From: an uncultured Oscillospiraceae bacterium
GTDB taxonomy: Bacteria > Bacillota > Clostridia > Oscillospirales > Oscillospiraceae
Length of the DNA stretch: 64,000 nt
Reading direction: 5' to 3'
Assembly: GCA_900764755.1 (NCBI GenBank)
Contig: CAAFPE010000046.1
Location: 80,872 to 144,871, forward strand
Position numbers and translations under genes: made by a program. The first letter of the stretch is position 1. Each line of letters starts with the position of its first letter. The notes beneath the pieces were generated by a model. The model saw only the letters and a program-made list of their open reading frames with translations, ran no database searches and was not told the DNA's origin. Shown piece by piece: positions 51,345-60,101 of the stretch.

Positions 51345-53363
51345 ATGGATCAGTACATTGGTAAATTACTCGACAACCGATACGAGATCCTGGAGCTGAT
51401 CGGCGTGGGTGGGATGGCCCGGGTGTACAAGGCCCGCTGCCACCGGCTCAACCGCCTGGTGGCGGTGAAGATTCTGCGGGACGACCTGGTCCAGGATGCG
51501 GAGCTGCGCCGCCGCTTCCACGACGAGTCTCAGGCAGTGGCCATGCTGTCCCACCCCAATATCGTGGCGGTGTACGATGTGAGCCGCTCCTCTGACTTTG
51601 AGTACATCGTGATGGAGTTGATCGATGGGATCACCCTGAAGCAGTATATGCAGAAAAAGGGGAATAAGCTGAATTGGAGGGAGGCCCTCCACTTCATCAC
51701 CCAGATCGTCAAGGCATTGGGCCACGCCCACAGCCGGGGGATCATCCACCGGGACATCAAGCCCCACAACATCATGGTCCTTCGGGACGGCAGCGTAAAG
51801 GTAGCCGACTTCGGCATCGCCCGTGTGGCCTCCGGGGGGCACAGCACCCTGACCCAGGAGGCCCTGGGCTCGGTCCACTACATCTCGCCGGAGCAGGCCC
51901 GGGGCAGTCATATCGACGCCCGTTCCGACCTGTATTCTGCCGGTGTGGTCCTGTATGAGATGATCACCGGACGCCTGCCCTTTGAGGGGGACACCCCGGT
52001 CTCGGTGGCCATCCAGCACATCAACTCCATCCCGCTCTCCCCCCGGGAGATCGATTCCTCCATCCCGGAGGCACTGGAGGCCATCACCATGCGGGCCATG
52101 GCCCCCAATCCGGACAACCGCTACCCCTCCGCCGACGCCATGCTGGCCGATCTGGAGGAGTTCCGGAAAAACCCCAATATCAATTTGGACTACGGCCACG
52201 GCGACCTGCCGGGAGACTTTTTGGATGACGAGGAGCGCACTCAGATCCTCAACGCCGCTCAGGTGAATGCCGTCCGAAGCGGTGGACGGCGGGAGCTGGA
52301 CCACAGCAGTGCCGGGCGCGCCCGCGGGACCTCCTCCGGCCGCCGCTGGGAGGAGGATGAGGAGGACGAGGAGGAGCCGCGCCGCCGGCCCAACTGGCCC
52401 ATCATCGGTGCGGTGGCCGCCATTCTGGTGTTTGTAGGGGCACTGATGTTTATTCTGTTCTCCTCTCTCTTTTCCGATACCCTGGGGTCGAACCAGAATT
52501 CCATCCGGGTCCCCTCTGTGGTGGGCATGATGTTTGATCAGGCCAGAAATGACAAGGAACTGCTGGGGGAGTTTACCCTGGAGCAGGCCGGAGAGGCGGA
52601 GAGCGAAAAGCCCGCCGGTACCATTCTGGACCAGGATCCCGGCGGAAACAGTCTGGTGAGCAGCAGCGGGACCATCCGGGTCACGGTCAGCTCCGGACCC
52701 GCGGACGAGGTGCTTATGCCCGATCTGATCAATGTGCCTCTTCAGACTGCGCTGTCCCAGCTGAATGGATTGGGAGAGTTTGACATCGACTTCACCTCCC
52801 GTACCGACTATGACGACCACATCCCCAAGGACTCTGTGATCTCCAGCATCCCCACGAAGGATCAGCCCCTCACCGAGGGGACCAAGATCTACCTCACCAT
52901 CAGCCTGGGCAAGGAGGAGGAGACCGTCCCCATGATCGACCTGCGGGGGATGACGCAGGAGCAGGCGGAGAAGGCCATCGTGGGCCTGGGCCTGGAGCGG
53001 GGCACCGTGGACCACTCCAGCAGTGATATGCCCGCCGGACAGGTCTGGTTCCAGTCTGTGGAGCCCAAGGCAGATGTGGCCCCGGGGACCAAGGTGAATA
53101 TCATTATCAGCACAGGTCCTGCCGGCGGCAGCCAGCAGAGTTCCAAAACGGTCACCTTTAATCTGCCTGATTCAGGTGAACTCGTCAGCGTCCAGGTGAT
53201 CGACAGCAGCGGGAACACAGTATGGGGCCCAGAGGAGAAGGACACCAACCTGGAGGTGGCGGTGGAGGTCACTGTGAGCGGCTCTGGGACGGAGGATTTC
53301 ACCCTCCTGGTGAACGGGAGCGCGTACAGCACTAAGACCGTAAACTTTGATGAGGTCGAATGA
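51345..53363 (+). CDS. prkC: PASTA-domain Ser/Thr protein kinase
   Basis: The protein is 672 residues from the ATG at 51345 (AAAGGAG upstream). The kinase domain (10-270) has glycine loop GVGGMARVYKA, catalytic IIHRDIKPHN and ADFGIARV. An acidic/Arg linker precedes a membrane helix (about 348-370). Three PASTA repeats outside bind peptidoglycan fragments (VPSVVGMMFDQA, MPDLINVPLQTA, MIDLRGMTQEQA). A terminal beta domain follows. PrkC senses cell-wall state and, in spore formers, germination muropeptides. Confidence 0.95.
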   Translation: MDQYIGKLLDNRYEILELIGVGGMARVYKARCHRLNRLVAVKILRDDLVQDAELRRRFHDESQAVAMLSHPNIVAVYDVSRSSDFEYIVMELIDGITLKQYMQKKGNKLNWREALHFITQIVKALGHAHSRGIIHRDIKPHNIMVLRDGSVKVADFGIARVASGGHSTLTQEALGSVHYISPEQARGSHIDARSDLYSAGVVLYEMITGRLPFEGDTPVSVAIQHINSIPLSPREIDSSIPEALEAITMRAMAPNPDNRYPSADAMLADLEEFRKNPNINLDYGHGDLPGDFLDDEERTQILNAAQVNAVRSGGRRELDHSSAGRARGTSSGRRWEEDEEDEEEPRRRPNWPIIGAVAAILVFVGALMFILFSSLFSDTLGSNQNSIRVPSVVGMMFDQARNDKELLGEFTLEQAGEAESEKPAGTILDQDPGGNSLVSSSGTIRVTVSSGPADEVLMPDLINVPLQTALSQLNGLGEFDIDFTSRTDYDDHIPKDSVISSIPTKDQPLTEGTKIYLTISLGKEEETVPMIDLRGMTQEQAEKAIVGLGLERGTVDHSSSDMPAGQVWFQSVEPKADVAPGTKVNIIISTGPAGGSQQSSKTVTFNLPDSGELVSVQVIDSSGNTVWGPEEKDTNLEVAVEVTVSGSGTEDFTLLVNGSAYSTKTVNFDEVE

Positions 53364-54250
53364 TGGAGGGGATCATCCGAAAGGCCCTCAGCGGCTTCTA
53401 CTATGTGGACGATGGGCTTTCCCTCACTGCCTGCCGGGGGAGAGGGAGGCTCCGCCATGCCAAGGTCACGCCCCTGGTGGGGGACCGGGTGGAGTTCACC
53501 CCTCTGGACAACGGACAGGGGGCCATTGACGCCATCCTGCCTCGAAAAAACCAGTTTCAGCGCCCGGCGGTGGCCAACATCGACCAACTGGTGATCGTGG
53601 CCTCCCAAGCCATCCCGGTGACCGATCCCTTCCTCATTGACCGGGTCATCGCCATCGCCGAGGGGAACCGCTGTGAGAGCATCGTGTGCATCAACAAGTG
53701 TGATCTGGCCTCCGGCGGGGAGTTGGCCGCCATCTATGAGCGGGCCGGCTTCCTGACCGTCCAGGTGAGCGCTGAGACGGGGGAGGGACTGGACCGGCTC
53801 CGGGACCTGATCTCTGGAAAGGTATCTGCCTTTACAGGGAACTCCGGCGTTGGAAAATCCAGCATTTTGAACGCGCTGGAGCCCAATGTTGCCTTGGAGA
53901 CGGGGGATGTGAGCGAGAAGCTGGGCCGTGGACGGCACACCACACGCCATGTGGAGCTGATCCGCCTGTCCTGCGGGGCCATGGTGGCCGATACACCGGG
54001 GTTCTCCTCCTTTGATACAGAGCGTATGGAGCTGTGCCGGAAGGAGGAACTGGCCGGACGCTTTCGGGAGTTCGCCCCCTACCGGGACCGGTGCCGGTTT
54101 CAGGACTGCGCCCATGTCAAGGAGAAGGGCTGTGCCGTGCTGGCGGCGGTGAAGGCAGGGGAGATCCCCAAGAGCCGCTACGACAGCTATGTCCGCCTGT
54201 ATGAGCAGGCCAAGCAGATCCCGGATTGGGAGCGGGATCAGCGCAAGTGA
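53360..54250 (+). CDS. rsgA: Ribosome small subunit GTPase RsgA
   Basis: The protein is 296 residues: an N-terminal OB fold (1-65) and a circularly permuted GTPase with G4 INKCDLA (near 114) before G1 GNSGVGKSSIL (near 160), then DTPGFSSF. The zinc-binding tail contains the C-x-H-x-C pattern (DCAHVKEKGC). It helps mature the 30S subunit. The start overlaps prkC. In B. subtilis rpe and thiN follow; here the operon ends. Confidence 0.95.
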   Translation: MMEGIIRKALSGFYYVDDGLSLTACRGRGRLRHAKVTPLVGDRVEFTPLDNGQGAIDAILPRKNQFQRPAVANIDQLVIVASQAIPVTDPFLIDRVIAIAEGNRCESIVCINKCDLASGGELAAIYERAGFLTVQVSAETGEGLDRLRDLISGKVSAFTGNSGVGKSSILNALEPNVALETGDVSEKLGRGRHTTRHVELIRLSCGAMVADTPGFSSFDTERMELCRKEELAGRFREFAPYRDRCRFQDCAHVKEKGCAVLAAVKAGEIPKSRYDSYVRLYEQAKQIPDWERDQRK

Positions 54251-54330
54251 AATTAGGAATGATGGAGTGCGCCTGCGGCGCGCGATTTGAGAACAGTCCG
54301 GCGGAGCCGGACAAAAAGGCCCTCCTGCCA

Positions 54331-54399
54331 GACAGCCCGCCCCAGCTTGGGGCGGGCTGTCTCAGTATATGAAAACGCCCGGCGTCCGCCGGGCGTTTT
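54331..54399. terminator. Two hairpins between rsgA and pckA
   Basis: GACAGCCCGCCCC/GGGGCGGGCTGTC (54331-54343, 54349-54361) lacks a T-run. AAAACGCCCGGCG/CGCCGGGCGTTTT (54372-54384, 54387-54399) has A and T ends, so it can stop both rsgA and pckA transcripts. The preceding bases carry small GTGCGCC/GGCGCGC and GTCCGGC/GCCGGAC hairpins. Confidence 0.85.
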
Positions 54400-54460
54400 G
54401 ATGCGCAGAGCACAGAGCTCACGGTCCGGAGACCGGGAGCTCTTATGATGAAACTGGAAA

Positions 54461-56071
54461 TTAGTCCTCGACCTTGGGGCCGGCGGCCACCAGAGCCTTA
54501 CCGGCGTCGTTGCCGGTGTACTTGACGAAATTCTTTACGAAGCGGGAAGCCAGATCCTTGGCCTTGGTCTCCCACTCGGCGACGTCGGCGTAGGTGTCCC
54601 GGGGATCCAGAATGCCGGAGTCCACGCCGGGCAGGGCAGTAGGCACTTCAAAGTTGAAGTAGGGGATGGTCTTGGTCTCGGCCTTCAGGATGGAGCCATC
54701 CAGGATGGCGTCGATGATGCCGCGGGTGTCCTTGATGGAGATGCGCTTGCCGGTGCCGTTCCAGCCGGTGTTGACCAGATAGGCCTTGGCGCCGGACTTC
54801 TGCATCTTCTTCACCAACTCCTCACCGTACTTGGTGGGGTGCAGCTCCAGGAAAGCCTGGCCGAAGCAGGCGGAGAAGGTGGGGGTGGGCTCGGTAATGC
54901 CGCGCTCAGTGCCGGCCAGCTTGGAGGTGAAGCCGGACAGGAAGTAGTACTGGGTCTGCTCCGGGGTCAGGATGGACACGGGGGGCAACACGCCGAAGGC
55001 GTCGGCGGACAGGAAGATGACGTTCTTGGCGTCGGGGCCCTTGGACTTGGGGCGGACGATCTTCTCAATGTGGTCAATGGGGTAGGAGACACGGGTGTTC
55101 TCGGTGACGGACTTGTCGGAGAAGTCGATCTTGCCGTCCTTGTCCACAGTGACGTTCTCCAGCAGGGCGTTGCGCTTGATGGCATTGTAGATGTCGGGCT
55201 CGGCGTCCTTGTCTAGGTTGATGACCTTGGCATAGCAGCCGCCCTCGAAGTTGAACACGCCCTCGTCGTCCCAGCCGTGCTCGTCGTCGCCGATGAGCAG
55301 ACGCTTGGGGTCAGTGGACAGGGTGGTCTTGCCGGTGCCGGACAGGCCGAAGAACAGGGCGGTATTTTCGCCGTTCATGTCGGTGTTGGCGGAGCAGTGC
55401 ATGGAGGCCATGCCGTTGAGGGGCAGGTAGTAGTTCATCATGGAGAACATACCCTTCTTCATCTCGCCGCCGTACCAGGTGTTCAGGATGACCTGCTCGC
55501 GCTCGGTGAGGTTGAAGATGGCGGCGGTCTCAGAATTCAGGCCCAACTCCTTGTAGTTCTCCACCTTGGCCTTGGCGGCGTTGTAGGAGATGAAATCGGG
55601 CTCGAAGTTCTCCAGCTCCTCCGCGGTGGGAGCGATGAACATATTCTTAACGAAGTGGGCCTGCCATGCCACCTCCATGATGAAGCGGATGGCCATGCGG
55701 CTGTCGTGGTTGGTGCCGCAGAACACGTCCATGACGTACAGCTTCTTGTTGGACAGCTGCTGAACGGCCAGACGCTTGCACTCGTCCCAGGCCTCCTTGG
55801 AGGCGGGCTTATTGTCGTTCTTGAACTCGTCAGAGGTCCACCACACGGTATCCTTGGAGACATCGTCCATTACGATGAACTTGTCCTTAGGGGAACGGCC
55901 GGTATAGATACCAGTCATCACGTTGACAGCGTCCAACTCAGTCAGCTGGCCCACGTCATAGCCTTCCAGTCCGGGCTTCATCTCTTCCTCAAACAGAGTC
56001 TCATAGGAGGGGTTATGAAGGATCTCGGTGGTACCGGTGATACCGTATTTGCTCAAATCGATGGTTGCCAT
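54461..56071 (-). CDS. pckA: ATP-dependent phosphoenolpyruvate carboxykinase
   Basis: The protein is 536 residues. The P-loop GLSGTGKTTLSTD (near 242), the kinase-1a region GDDEHGWDDEGVFNFEGGCY, and the substrate-binding RSPKDKF near 59 are intact. It interconverts oxaloacetate and PEP; in anaerobic fermenters it often works toward oxaloacetate. AGAGGT lies 7 bases before the ATG. Single gene under its own promoter. Codon bias is strong, pointing to high expression. Confidence 0.97.
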   Translation of the reverse strand: MATIDLSKYGITGTTEILHNPSYETLFEEEMKPGLEGYDVGQLTELDAVNVMTGIYTGRSPKDKFIVMDDVSKDTVWWTSDEFKNDNKPASKEAWDECKRLAVQQLSNKKLYVMDVFCGTNHDSRMAIRFIMEVAWQAHFVKNMFIAPTAEELENFEPDFISYNAAKAKVENYKELGLNSETAAIFNLTEREQVILNTWYGGEMKKGMFSMMNYYLPLNGMASMHCSANTDMNGENTALFFGLSGTGKTTLSTDPKRLLIGDDEHGWDDEGVFNFEGGCYAKVINLDKDAEPDIYNAIKRNALLENVTVDKDGKIDFSDKSVTENTRVSYPIDHIEKIVRPKSKGPDAKNVIFLSADAFGVLPPVSILTPEQTQYYFLSGFTSKLAGTERGITEPTPTFSACFGQAFLELHPTKYGEELVKKMQKSGAKAYLVNTGWNGTGKRISIKDTRGIIDAILDGSILKAETKTIPYFNFEVPTALPGVDSGILDPRDTYADVAEWETKAKDLASRFVKNFVKYTGNDAGKALVAAGPKVED

Positions 56072-56151
56072 TTTAATGACCTCTTTTCTAATGATCTTCC
56101 TACCAGACGGGCGGTGACCCGACTGGCGGAGGGAGCTCCAAACTATACATA

Positions 56152-56180
56152 ATAATACACGGAAGCGGGAATAAAGTCAA
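56152..56180 (-). promoter_or_regulatory. Sigma-A promoter of pckA
   Basis: On the minus strand TTGACT (56175-56180) and TATTAT (56152-56157) are 17 bases apart, leaving an 80-base leader to the start. Confidence 0.8.
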
Positions 56181-56252
56181 TCATATTGGCCTTGGTTATT
56201 TCGTTATGGCAGGTATTACAGTTTGGCTATGGGGCGGCGAGGTTCTCCGGCC

Positions 56253-57128
56253 TTACTCGGAGATGGAGGCGGCCTCCTCACGGCGGAGGGCCTTGGACAG
56301 GGCGGCGAAGTCGGAGATGGACAATCGCTCTCCACGGACGGCGGCGGGCAGGCCGCAGGCGTCGATGGCCCGGGCCACAGCCTGCTTGCTGCAGGAGCCG
56401 CCCAAGGAGGCGCTGAGACTGTTGGCCAGGGTCTTGCGCCGCTGGGCGAAGGCGGCCCGCACTACACGGAAGAAGTGGGCTTCGTCATCCACCACGGCGG
56501 GTGGAGCCTTTGGGACCATGCGAAGCACAGAGGAGGTCACCTTGGGGGCAGGGAGGAAGCAGTCAGGCGGGACGTCGAAGAGCAGCTCTGTTTGGGCGTG
56601 GTACTGGCAGAATACGGAGAAAGCCCCGTAGTCCGGCGAGCCGGGGGCGGCGCAGATCCGGTGGGCCACCTCCCGCTGGATCATCACGGTGATGGCGGAG
56701 AAGCATTTGGCCTCCAGCAGGGTGGTGATGGCGGGGGAGGTGATGTTATAGGGCAGGTTGGCGCAGGCCAGGGGAGTCAGCCCCTGGAATTTTTCCCGGA
56801 CCAGGGCGGGAATATCCGTTTTCAAAATATCGCCGGGGCAGATCTCGGCGTTGGGGCGGTCGGCCAGGGTCTCGGCCAGGATGGGAAGCAGGGAGCGGTC
56901 CAGCTCCACCGAGACCACCCGCTCTGCCCGCAGGGAGAGCTCACGGGTGAGGGGGCCGATGCCGGGACCCACCTCCAGCACCCCGCAGCCGGGGGCGGCG
57001 CCGGAGGCCTCGGCGATGTCCCGGGGCACCCAGCCCTCAATGAGAAAATTCTGTCCCATGGATTTGGAAAAGCGGAAGCCGTGCCGTGCCAGCAGGGACT
57101 TGATGTCGTTGATGTTGCAGAGATCCAT
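56253..57128 (-). CDS. rsmA: 16S rRNA dimethyladenosine transferase RsmA
   Basis: The protein is 291 residues from the ATG at 57128 (GAGGA upstream); longer upstream reading has no ribosome site. SMGQNFLIEG, the SAM site LEVGPGIGPLTREL and the catalytic NLPYNITSP (near 123) are present. It dimethylates two adenines near the 3' end of 16S rRNA. It stands alone between pckA and the divergent membrane-protein gene. Confidence 0.95.
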   Translation of the reverse strand: MDLCNINDIKSLLARHGFRFSKSMGQNFLIEGWVPRDIAEASGAAPGCGVLEVGPGIGPLTRELSLRAERVVSVELDRSLLPILAETLADRPNAEICPGDILKTDIPALVREKFQGLTPLACANLPYNITSPAITTLLEAKCFSAITVMIQREVAHRICAAPGSPDYGAFSVFCQYHAQTELLFDVPPDCFLPAPKVTSSVLRMVPKAPPAVVDDEAHFFRVVRAAFAQRRKTLANSLSASLGGSCSKQAVARAIDACGLPAAVRGERLSISDFAALSKALRREEAASISE

Positions 57129-57229
57129 TCTGTATCCTCGTTTCTCAGGGGAGAGCCGCATTCGGCCCGCCCATGTATGTGGAAGTACCTTCAATATAGA
57201 AGAAAAGGGAGCGTTCGTCAAGAGCGGCC

Positions 57230-57258
57230 TTGCCGATTTTTACAGTGCATGATACGAT
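57230..57258 (+). promoter_or_regulatory. Possible promoter of the membrane-protein gene
   Basis: TTGCCG (57230-57235) and TACGAT (57253-57258) are 17 bases apart and lie 26 bases before the start codon. Confidence 0.45.
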
Positions 57259-57284
57259 ATAAAGAAGAAAGTGAGGTGTGCACC

Positions 57285-58184
57285 ATGAAAAAGCGCTGGT
57301 GTTCCATTTTGACCGCCCTGCTGCTCCTGCTGCCTCTGACGGCGATGCCGGTCAGCGCGGACGCGGGTCCCAAGCCGTCGGTGGTGGTGGCTCTGGAGGG
57401 GCTGGAGGGCCGGACCTGCTGGGGAACGCTGCTGTCCCAGCAGGAGGGCACCGGGCCGTACGGCCGTTTTTACGAGGAGGAGGCGGCGGAGGATCCGGAG
57501 GAGGATCGGGCTCTGCACGCCCTGCTGCCCCTGGAGCGGATGGACTCAGAGGGCTTCCATCTGCTGAATTTTGTGAAGGACTGCTCCGATGGGGAGTTCA
57601 GCTGGACCTACTACCCACCCCACACCTATAAGATCGCCCTCTGGTTTCCGGAGGAGGACGCCCTGGCGGTGAGCGGGGTCTATCACCGGTACGCCTTCGA
57701 CAGCTATTACCGGCTGGACCTGTCCGGTGTGGAGCTGATGCCCGGGGGGATCGTGGAGTTGGAGGCGGCGCGCCTCCAGCGGGATTACCCATACGGGGCC
57801 TCTCTGCTGGCCCTGGCGGGTCGGGTGGCCCTCACCCTGGGGGCGGAACTGCTGCTGGCCCTGGCTTTTGGACTGCGCACCAGACAGGCGCTGAAGTGGG
57901 TGGCCGTGGTGAACCTGGCTACCCAGCTGGGCCTGAACCTGGCATTGGAGCTGTTTACCTATTGCAACGGGGCCCTGGAGGGGATGATGGCTATTCTGGC
58001 GCTGCCGGTCTATCTGGCGGCGGAGGTGGCGGTGACCCTGGTGGAGCTGCGGATCTACCGGCGGAAGCTGACGGGTGAGCGGGGCCTGTCCGGACGGCGG
58101 ATCACGGCGTATACCTGGACCGCTAACCTGTGCTCCTTCCTGGCTGGGGTGCTGCTGTCCTTCCAGCTGCCCGCCCTGTTTTAA
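57285..58184 (+). CDS. Membrane protein with secreted N-terminal domain, unknown function
   Basis: The protein is 299 residues from the ATG at 57285 (GTGAGGTG upstream). A signal peptide (MKKRWCSILTALLLLLPLT, cleavage after VSA) leads to an outer domain of about 155 residues with many aromatic and acidic residues (FSWTYYPPHTYKIALWF). Four membrane helices follow (about 180-285) with a short basic loop. I do not recognise the family. A much longer open frame upstream is only the complement of rsmA. Confidence 0.78.
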   Translation: MKKRWCSILTALLLLLPLTAMPVSADAGPKPSVVVALEGLEGRTCWGTLLSQQEGTGPYGRFYEEEAAEDPEEDRALHALLPLERMDSEGFHLLNFVKDCSDGEFSWTYYPPHTYKIALWFPEEDALAVSGVYHRYAFDSYYRLDLSGVELMPGGIVELEAARLQRDYPYGASLLALAGRVALTLGAELLLALAFGLRTRQALKWVAVVNLATQLGLNLALELFTYCNGALEGMMAILALPVYLAAEVAVTLVELRIYRRKLTGERGLSGRRITAYTWTANLCSFLAGVLLSFQLPALF

Positions 58185-58272
58185 GCGCTGCCGCGGACTT
58201 GGGATGTTCGAGCCTTCCTTCGCTGCCAGCGGAAAGCAGAACTTCTTGCAGAAGGAATGCTTCGACAAACTG

Positions 58273-58303
58273 AGGCGCCCGTCCCAGAGCAGGGCGGGCG
58301 CCT
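58273..58303. terminator. Stem-loop after the membrane-protein gene
   Basis: AGGCGCCCG/CGGGCGCCT (58273-58281, 58295-58303), extended by CCC/GGG, forms a GC-rich hairpin. No long T-run follows, so termination efficiency is uncertain. Nothing coding was seen from 58185 to 58371. Confidence 0.5.
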
Positions 58304-58371
58304 GAATATCAGGTGCAGAATGGGGGAGAGGAGGGCGAAAGAAAAATAAAAAAGAAATTTTGAAAAAGTAC

Positions 58372-58399
58372 TTGACGAATGGAGAATATCTGTTATAAT
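58372..58399 (+). promoter_or_regulatory. Sigma-A promoter of tRNA-Ser
   Basis: TTGACG (58372-58377) and TATAAT (58394-58399) are 16 bases apart in an AT-rich stretch, 64 bases before the tRNA. Confidence 0.8.
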
Positions 58400-58463
58400 A
58401 CATATCGCTGTCACACAAGAGCGCTTGAGCAAAACAACTCAAGAGGCAGCTGGAATAGAATAT

Positions 58464-58554
58464 GGAGTAGTATCGAAGTGGTCATAACGAGCACGACTGG
58501 AAATCGTGTAGCCGCTAACACGGCTCGAGGGTTCGAATCCCTCCTACTCCGCCA
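58464..58554 (+). tRNA. tRNA-Ser (anticodon GGA)
   Basis: This 91-base class II tRNA has acceptor GGAGTAG/CTACTCC, anticodon loop CTGGAAA (anticodon GGA), a long variable arm around AGCCGCTAACACGGCT, and T loop GTTCGAATC. CCA is encoded. Confidence 0.95.
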
Positions 58555-58555
58555 T

Positions 58556-58594
58556 GTCGGAGCAAGCGTCAAATCGTTTGCTCCGACTTTTTTT
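58556..58594 (+). terminator. Terminator of tRNA-Ser
   Basis: Arms GTCGGAGCAA (58556-58565) and TTGCTCCGAC (58578-58587), extended by three more pairs, are followed by seven T. The stem sequence matches the hairpin at 9330-9357 behind tRNA-Pro. Confidence 0.92.
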
Positions 58595-58654
58595 ACAAAA
58601 GTCAGAGCGCACTCATTTTGCTGCTCCTCCTCTCCAACTGCGACCCGCTTTTTT

Positions 58655-58692
58655 GCTTCTGACAGAAATATCGGTTTTGACCGCCCTTTGCA
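58655..58692 (+). repeat. tRNA-trailer repeat box, copy C
   Basis: 32 of 38 bases match copy A at 9171-9208, in the same orientation relative to its tRNA. The bases CCAACTGCGACCCGCTT at 58634-58650 also match those before copy A, but the 40-base hairpin insert seen there is missing. Confidence 0.65.
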
Positions 58693-58694
58693 GA

Positions 58695-58726
58695 AAAATC
58701 CCGAACACATTTGTGTTCGGGATTTT
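58695..58726 (+). terminator. Hairpin following repeat box C
   Basis: Fifteen-base perfect arms (58695-58709, 58712-58726) begin with AAAATCCCG and end in CGGGATTTT. The stem sequence is unrelated to those after boxes A and B. A further GTTCCAGCT/AGCTGGAAC hairpin lies at 58779-58809. No gene is seen from 58727 to 58961. Confidence 0.7.
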
Positions 58727-58961
58727 GTGCCGCAGCCCCCAATTTGATTTCGTCCACTTGGATGAAATTTCCCCATGCGTTCCAGCTGCCGCTCATAGGG
58801 AGCTGGAACACACGGGGAATAGGGGCTATTTTTCTAAAAAGAGTCGTCGATTTCGGAAAAAACAGCATTCCATGAACCGGCAGGCACGGCGCGACGGTAT
58901 CCGGAGCCTTTCTGTGCCATGAATTCATTCGAAGGAGGGGGGGTAACTGTTGAGTTCTGTT

Positions 58962-59984
58962 TTATACGATTCCCATGCAATATTCCACCGCGATGGCCAC
59001 CACGACGACCAGAGCGGAAATGATGAAGCCGTGGATCATAGGGTTGATGCCGGATTTTCGCATCTCACGGAAATCGGTATTCAATCCGATGGCCGCCAGA
59101 GCCGCTACCATAAGGAATTTGCTCAGTTCCTTCAGCCCAAGGGACAATTCCTGGGGGAATACGCCCAGGCTGTTCAGCACCGCCATGCCAAGGAAGCCCA
59201 GGATAAACCAGGGAATAATGGAGGTGACCTTTACCTTCTCCTCCTGATCTGCGACGCCGGCTTTTCTCTTTTCACGCACCTCGATCAGGCTGAACACCAG
59301 AACCGTGGGAATGATCGCCAGAGTTCGTGTCAGCTTTACCATGGTGGCAAAGTCGCCGGCCCCCTCTGAAAAGGCGTAGCCTGCCGCCACCACGCTGGAG
59401 GTGTCATTCACCGCTGTCCCTGCCCATAAGCCGTAGGCCATGTCATCCAGCCCCATGGCCCGTCCCAGGATAGGGAAGAGGACGATCATCACCATATCGA
59501 ACAGGAAGGTGGCCGACATGGCATAGGCAATATCCTGGTCCTCCGCATCGATCGCCGGAGCGATTGCCGCAATGGCGGAGCCGCCGCAGATCCCCGTTCC
59601 GGCGGAGATCAGATTGGAAAGCTTCCAGTTTAAGCCCAGGGCACGGCCCACAAAGTAACCGCCGCCGAAGCAGGTCAGCAGGGTAAAGACCATTACGGTC
59701 AGGGACAACCGGCCGATGTTCAGCACAACGCCGATGGACAGGGAGGCTCCCAGCAGGATGATGGCAGATTTCAGGATTTTTTTAGAGGTGAACTTCAGTC
59801 CTCTGACCAGGCCGGCGCTGGGCTTCCTGACGTGATGGAGCCCCATGCCGAGGAACAGGGCGATGACCGACGCCCCAATGAGATGGATGGGCAGCAGCCC
59901 CTCAAGCCATTTGGCGCAGGCTGCGATCACCAGCGCCAGAAGGAACCCGGGGAGAACTTCCCCTGTTTGCTTCAGAATCTTCAT
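58962..59984 (-). CDS. YeiH/YadS-family putative sulfate exporter
   Basis: The protein is 340 residues from the ATG at 59984 (AGGAAG upstream). It has about 9-10 membrane helices with family motifs SAGTGICGGSAIAAIAP (near 125) and GTAVNDTSSVVAAGYA (near 185). The PF03601 family is annotated as sulfate or similar anion exporters, with weak direct proof. It is divergent from a LysR regulator, exactly like yeiH/yeiE in E. coli. No terminator was identified beyond the stop codon. Confidence 0.88.
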   Translation of the reverse strand: MKILKQTGEVLPGFLLALVIAACAKWLEGLLPIHLIGASVIALFLGMGLHHVRKPSAGLVRGLKFTSKKILKSAIILLGASLSIGVVLNIGRLSLTVMVFTLLTCFGGGYFVGRALGLNWKLSNLISAGTGICGGSAIAAIAPAIDAEDQDIAYAMSATFLFDMVMIVLFPILGRAMGLDDMAYGLWAGTAVNDTSSVVAAGYAFSEGAGDFATMVKLTRTLAIIPTVLVFSLIEVREKRKAGVADQEEKVKVTSIIPWFILGFLGMAVLNSLGVFPQELSLGLKELSKFLMVAALAAIGLNTDFREMRKSGINPMIHGFIISALVVVVAIAVEYCMGIV

Positions 59985-60025
59985 AACTCCACTTCCTGTT
60001 ACAGTATTTTCCTTGGAACGCATTC

Positions 60026-60067
60026 ATCATAACACCTGTTGATTATAAAATCAAATTATGTTATATT
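60026..60067. promoter_or_regulatory. Overlapping divergent promoters with a LysR-type palindrome
   Basis: On the plus strand TTGATT (60039-60044) and TATATT (60062-60067) are 17 bases apart and read into the LysR gene. On the minus strand TTGATT (60049-60054) and TATGAT (60026-60031) are 17 apart and read into the exporter. The two -35 boxes form TTGAT-N6-ATCAA (60039-60054), a good LysR target. Confidence 0.65.
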
Positions 60068-60101
60068 ATAGATGATAACAATTTGTAATGGATGTGAAAC
60101 T

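Noticed and set aside
56223..57284. Long upstream extension of the membrane-protein frame at 57285
   Set aside because: It is the complement of rsmA; the ATG at 57285 has a ribosome site and starts a signal peptide.
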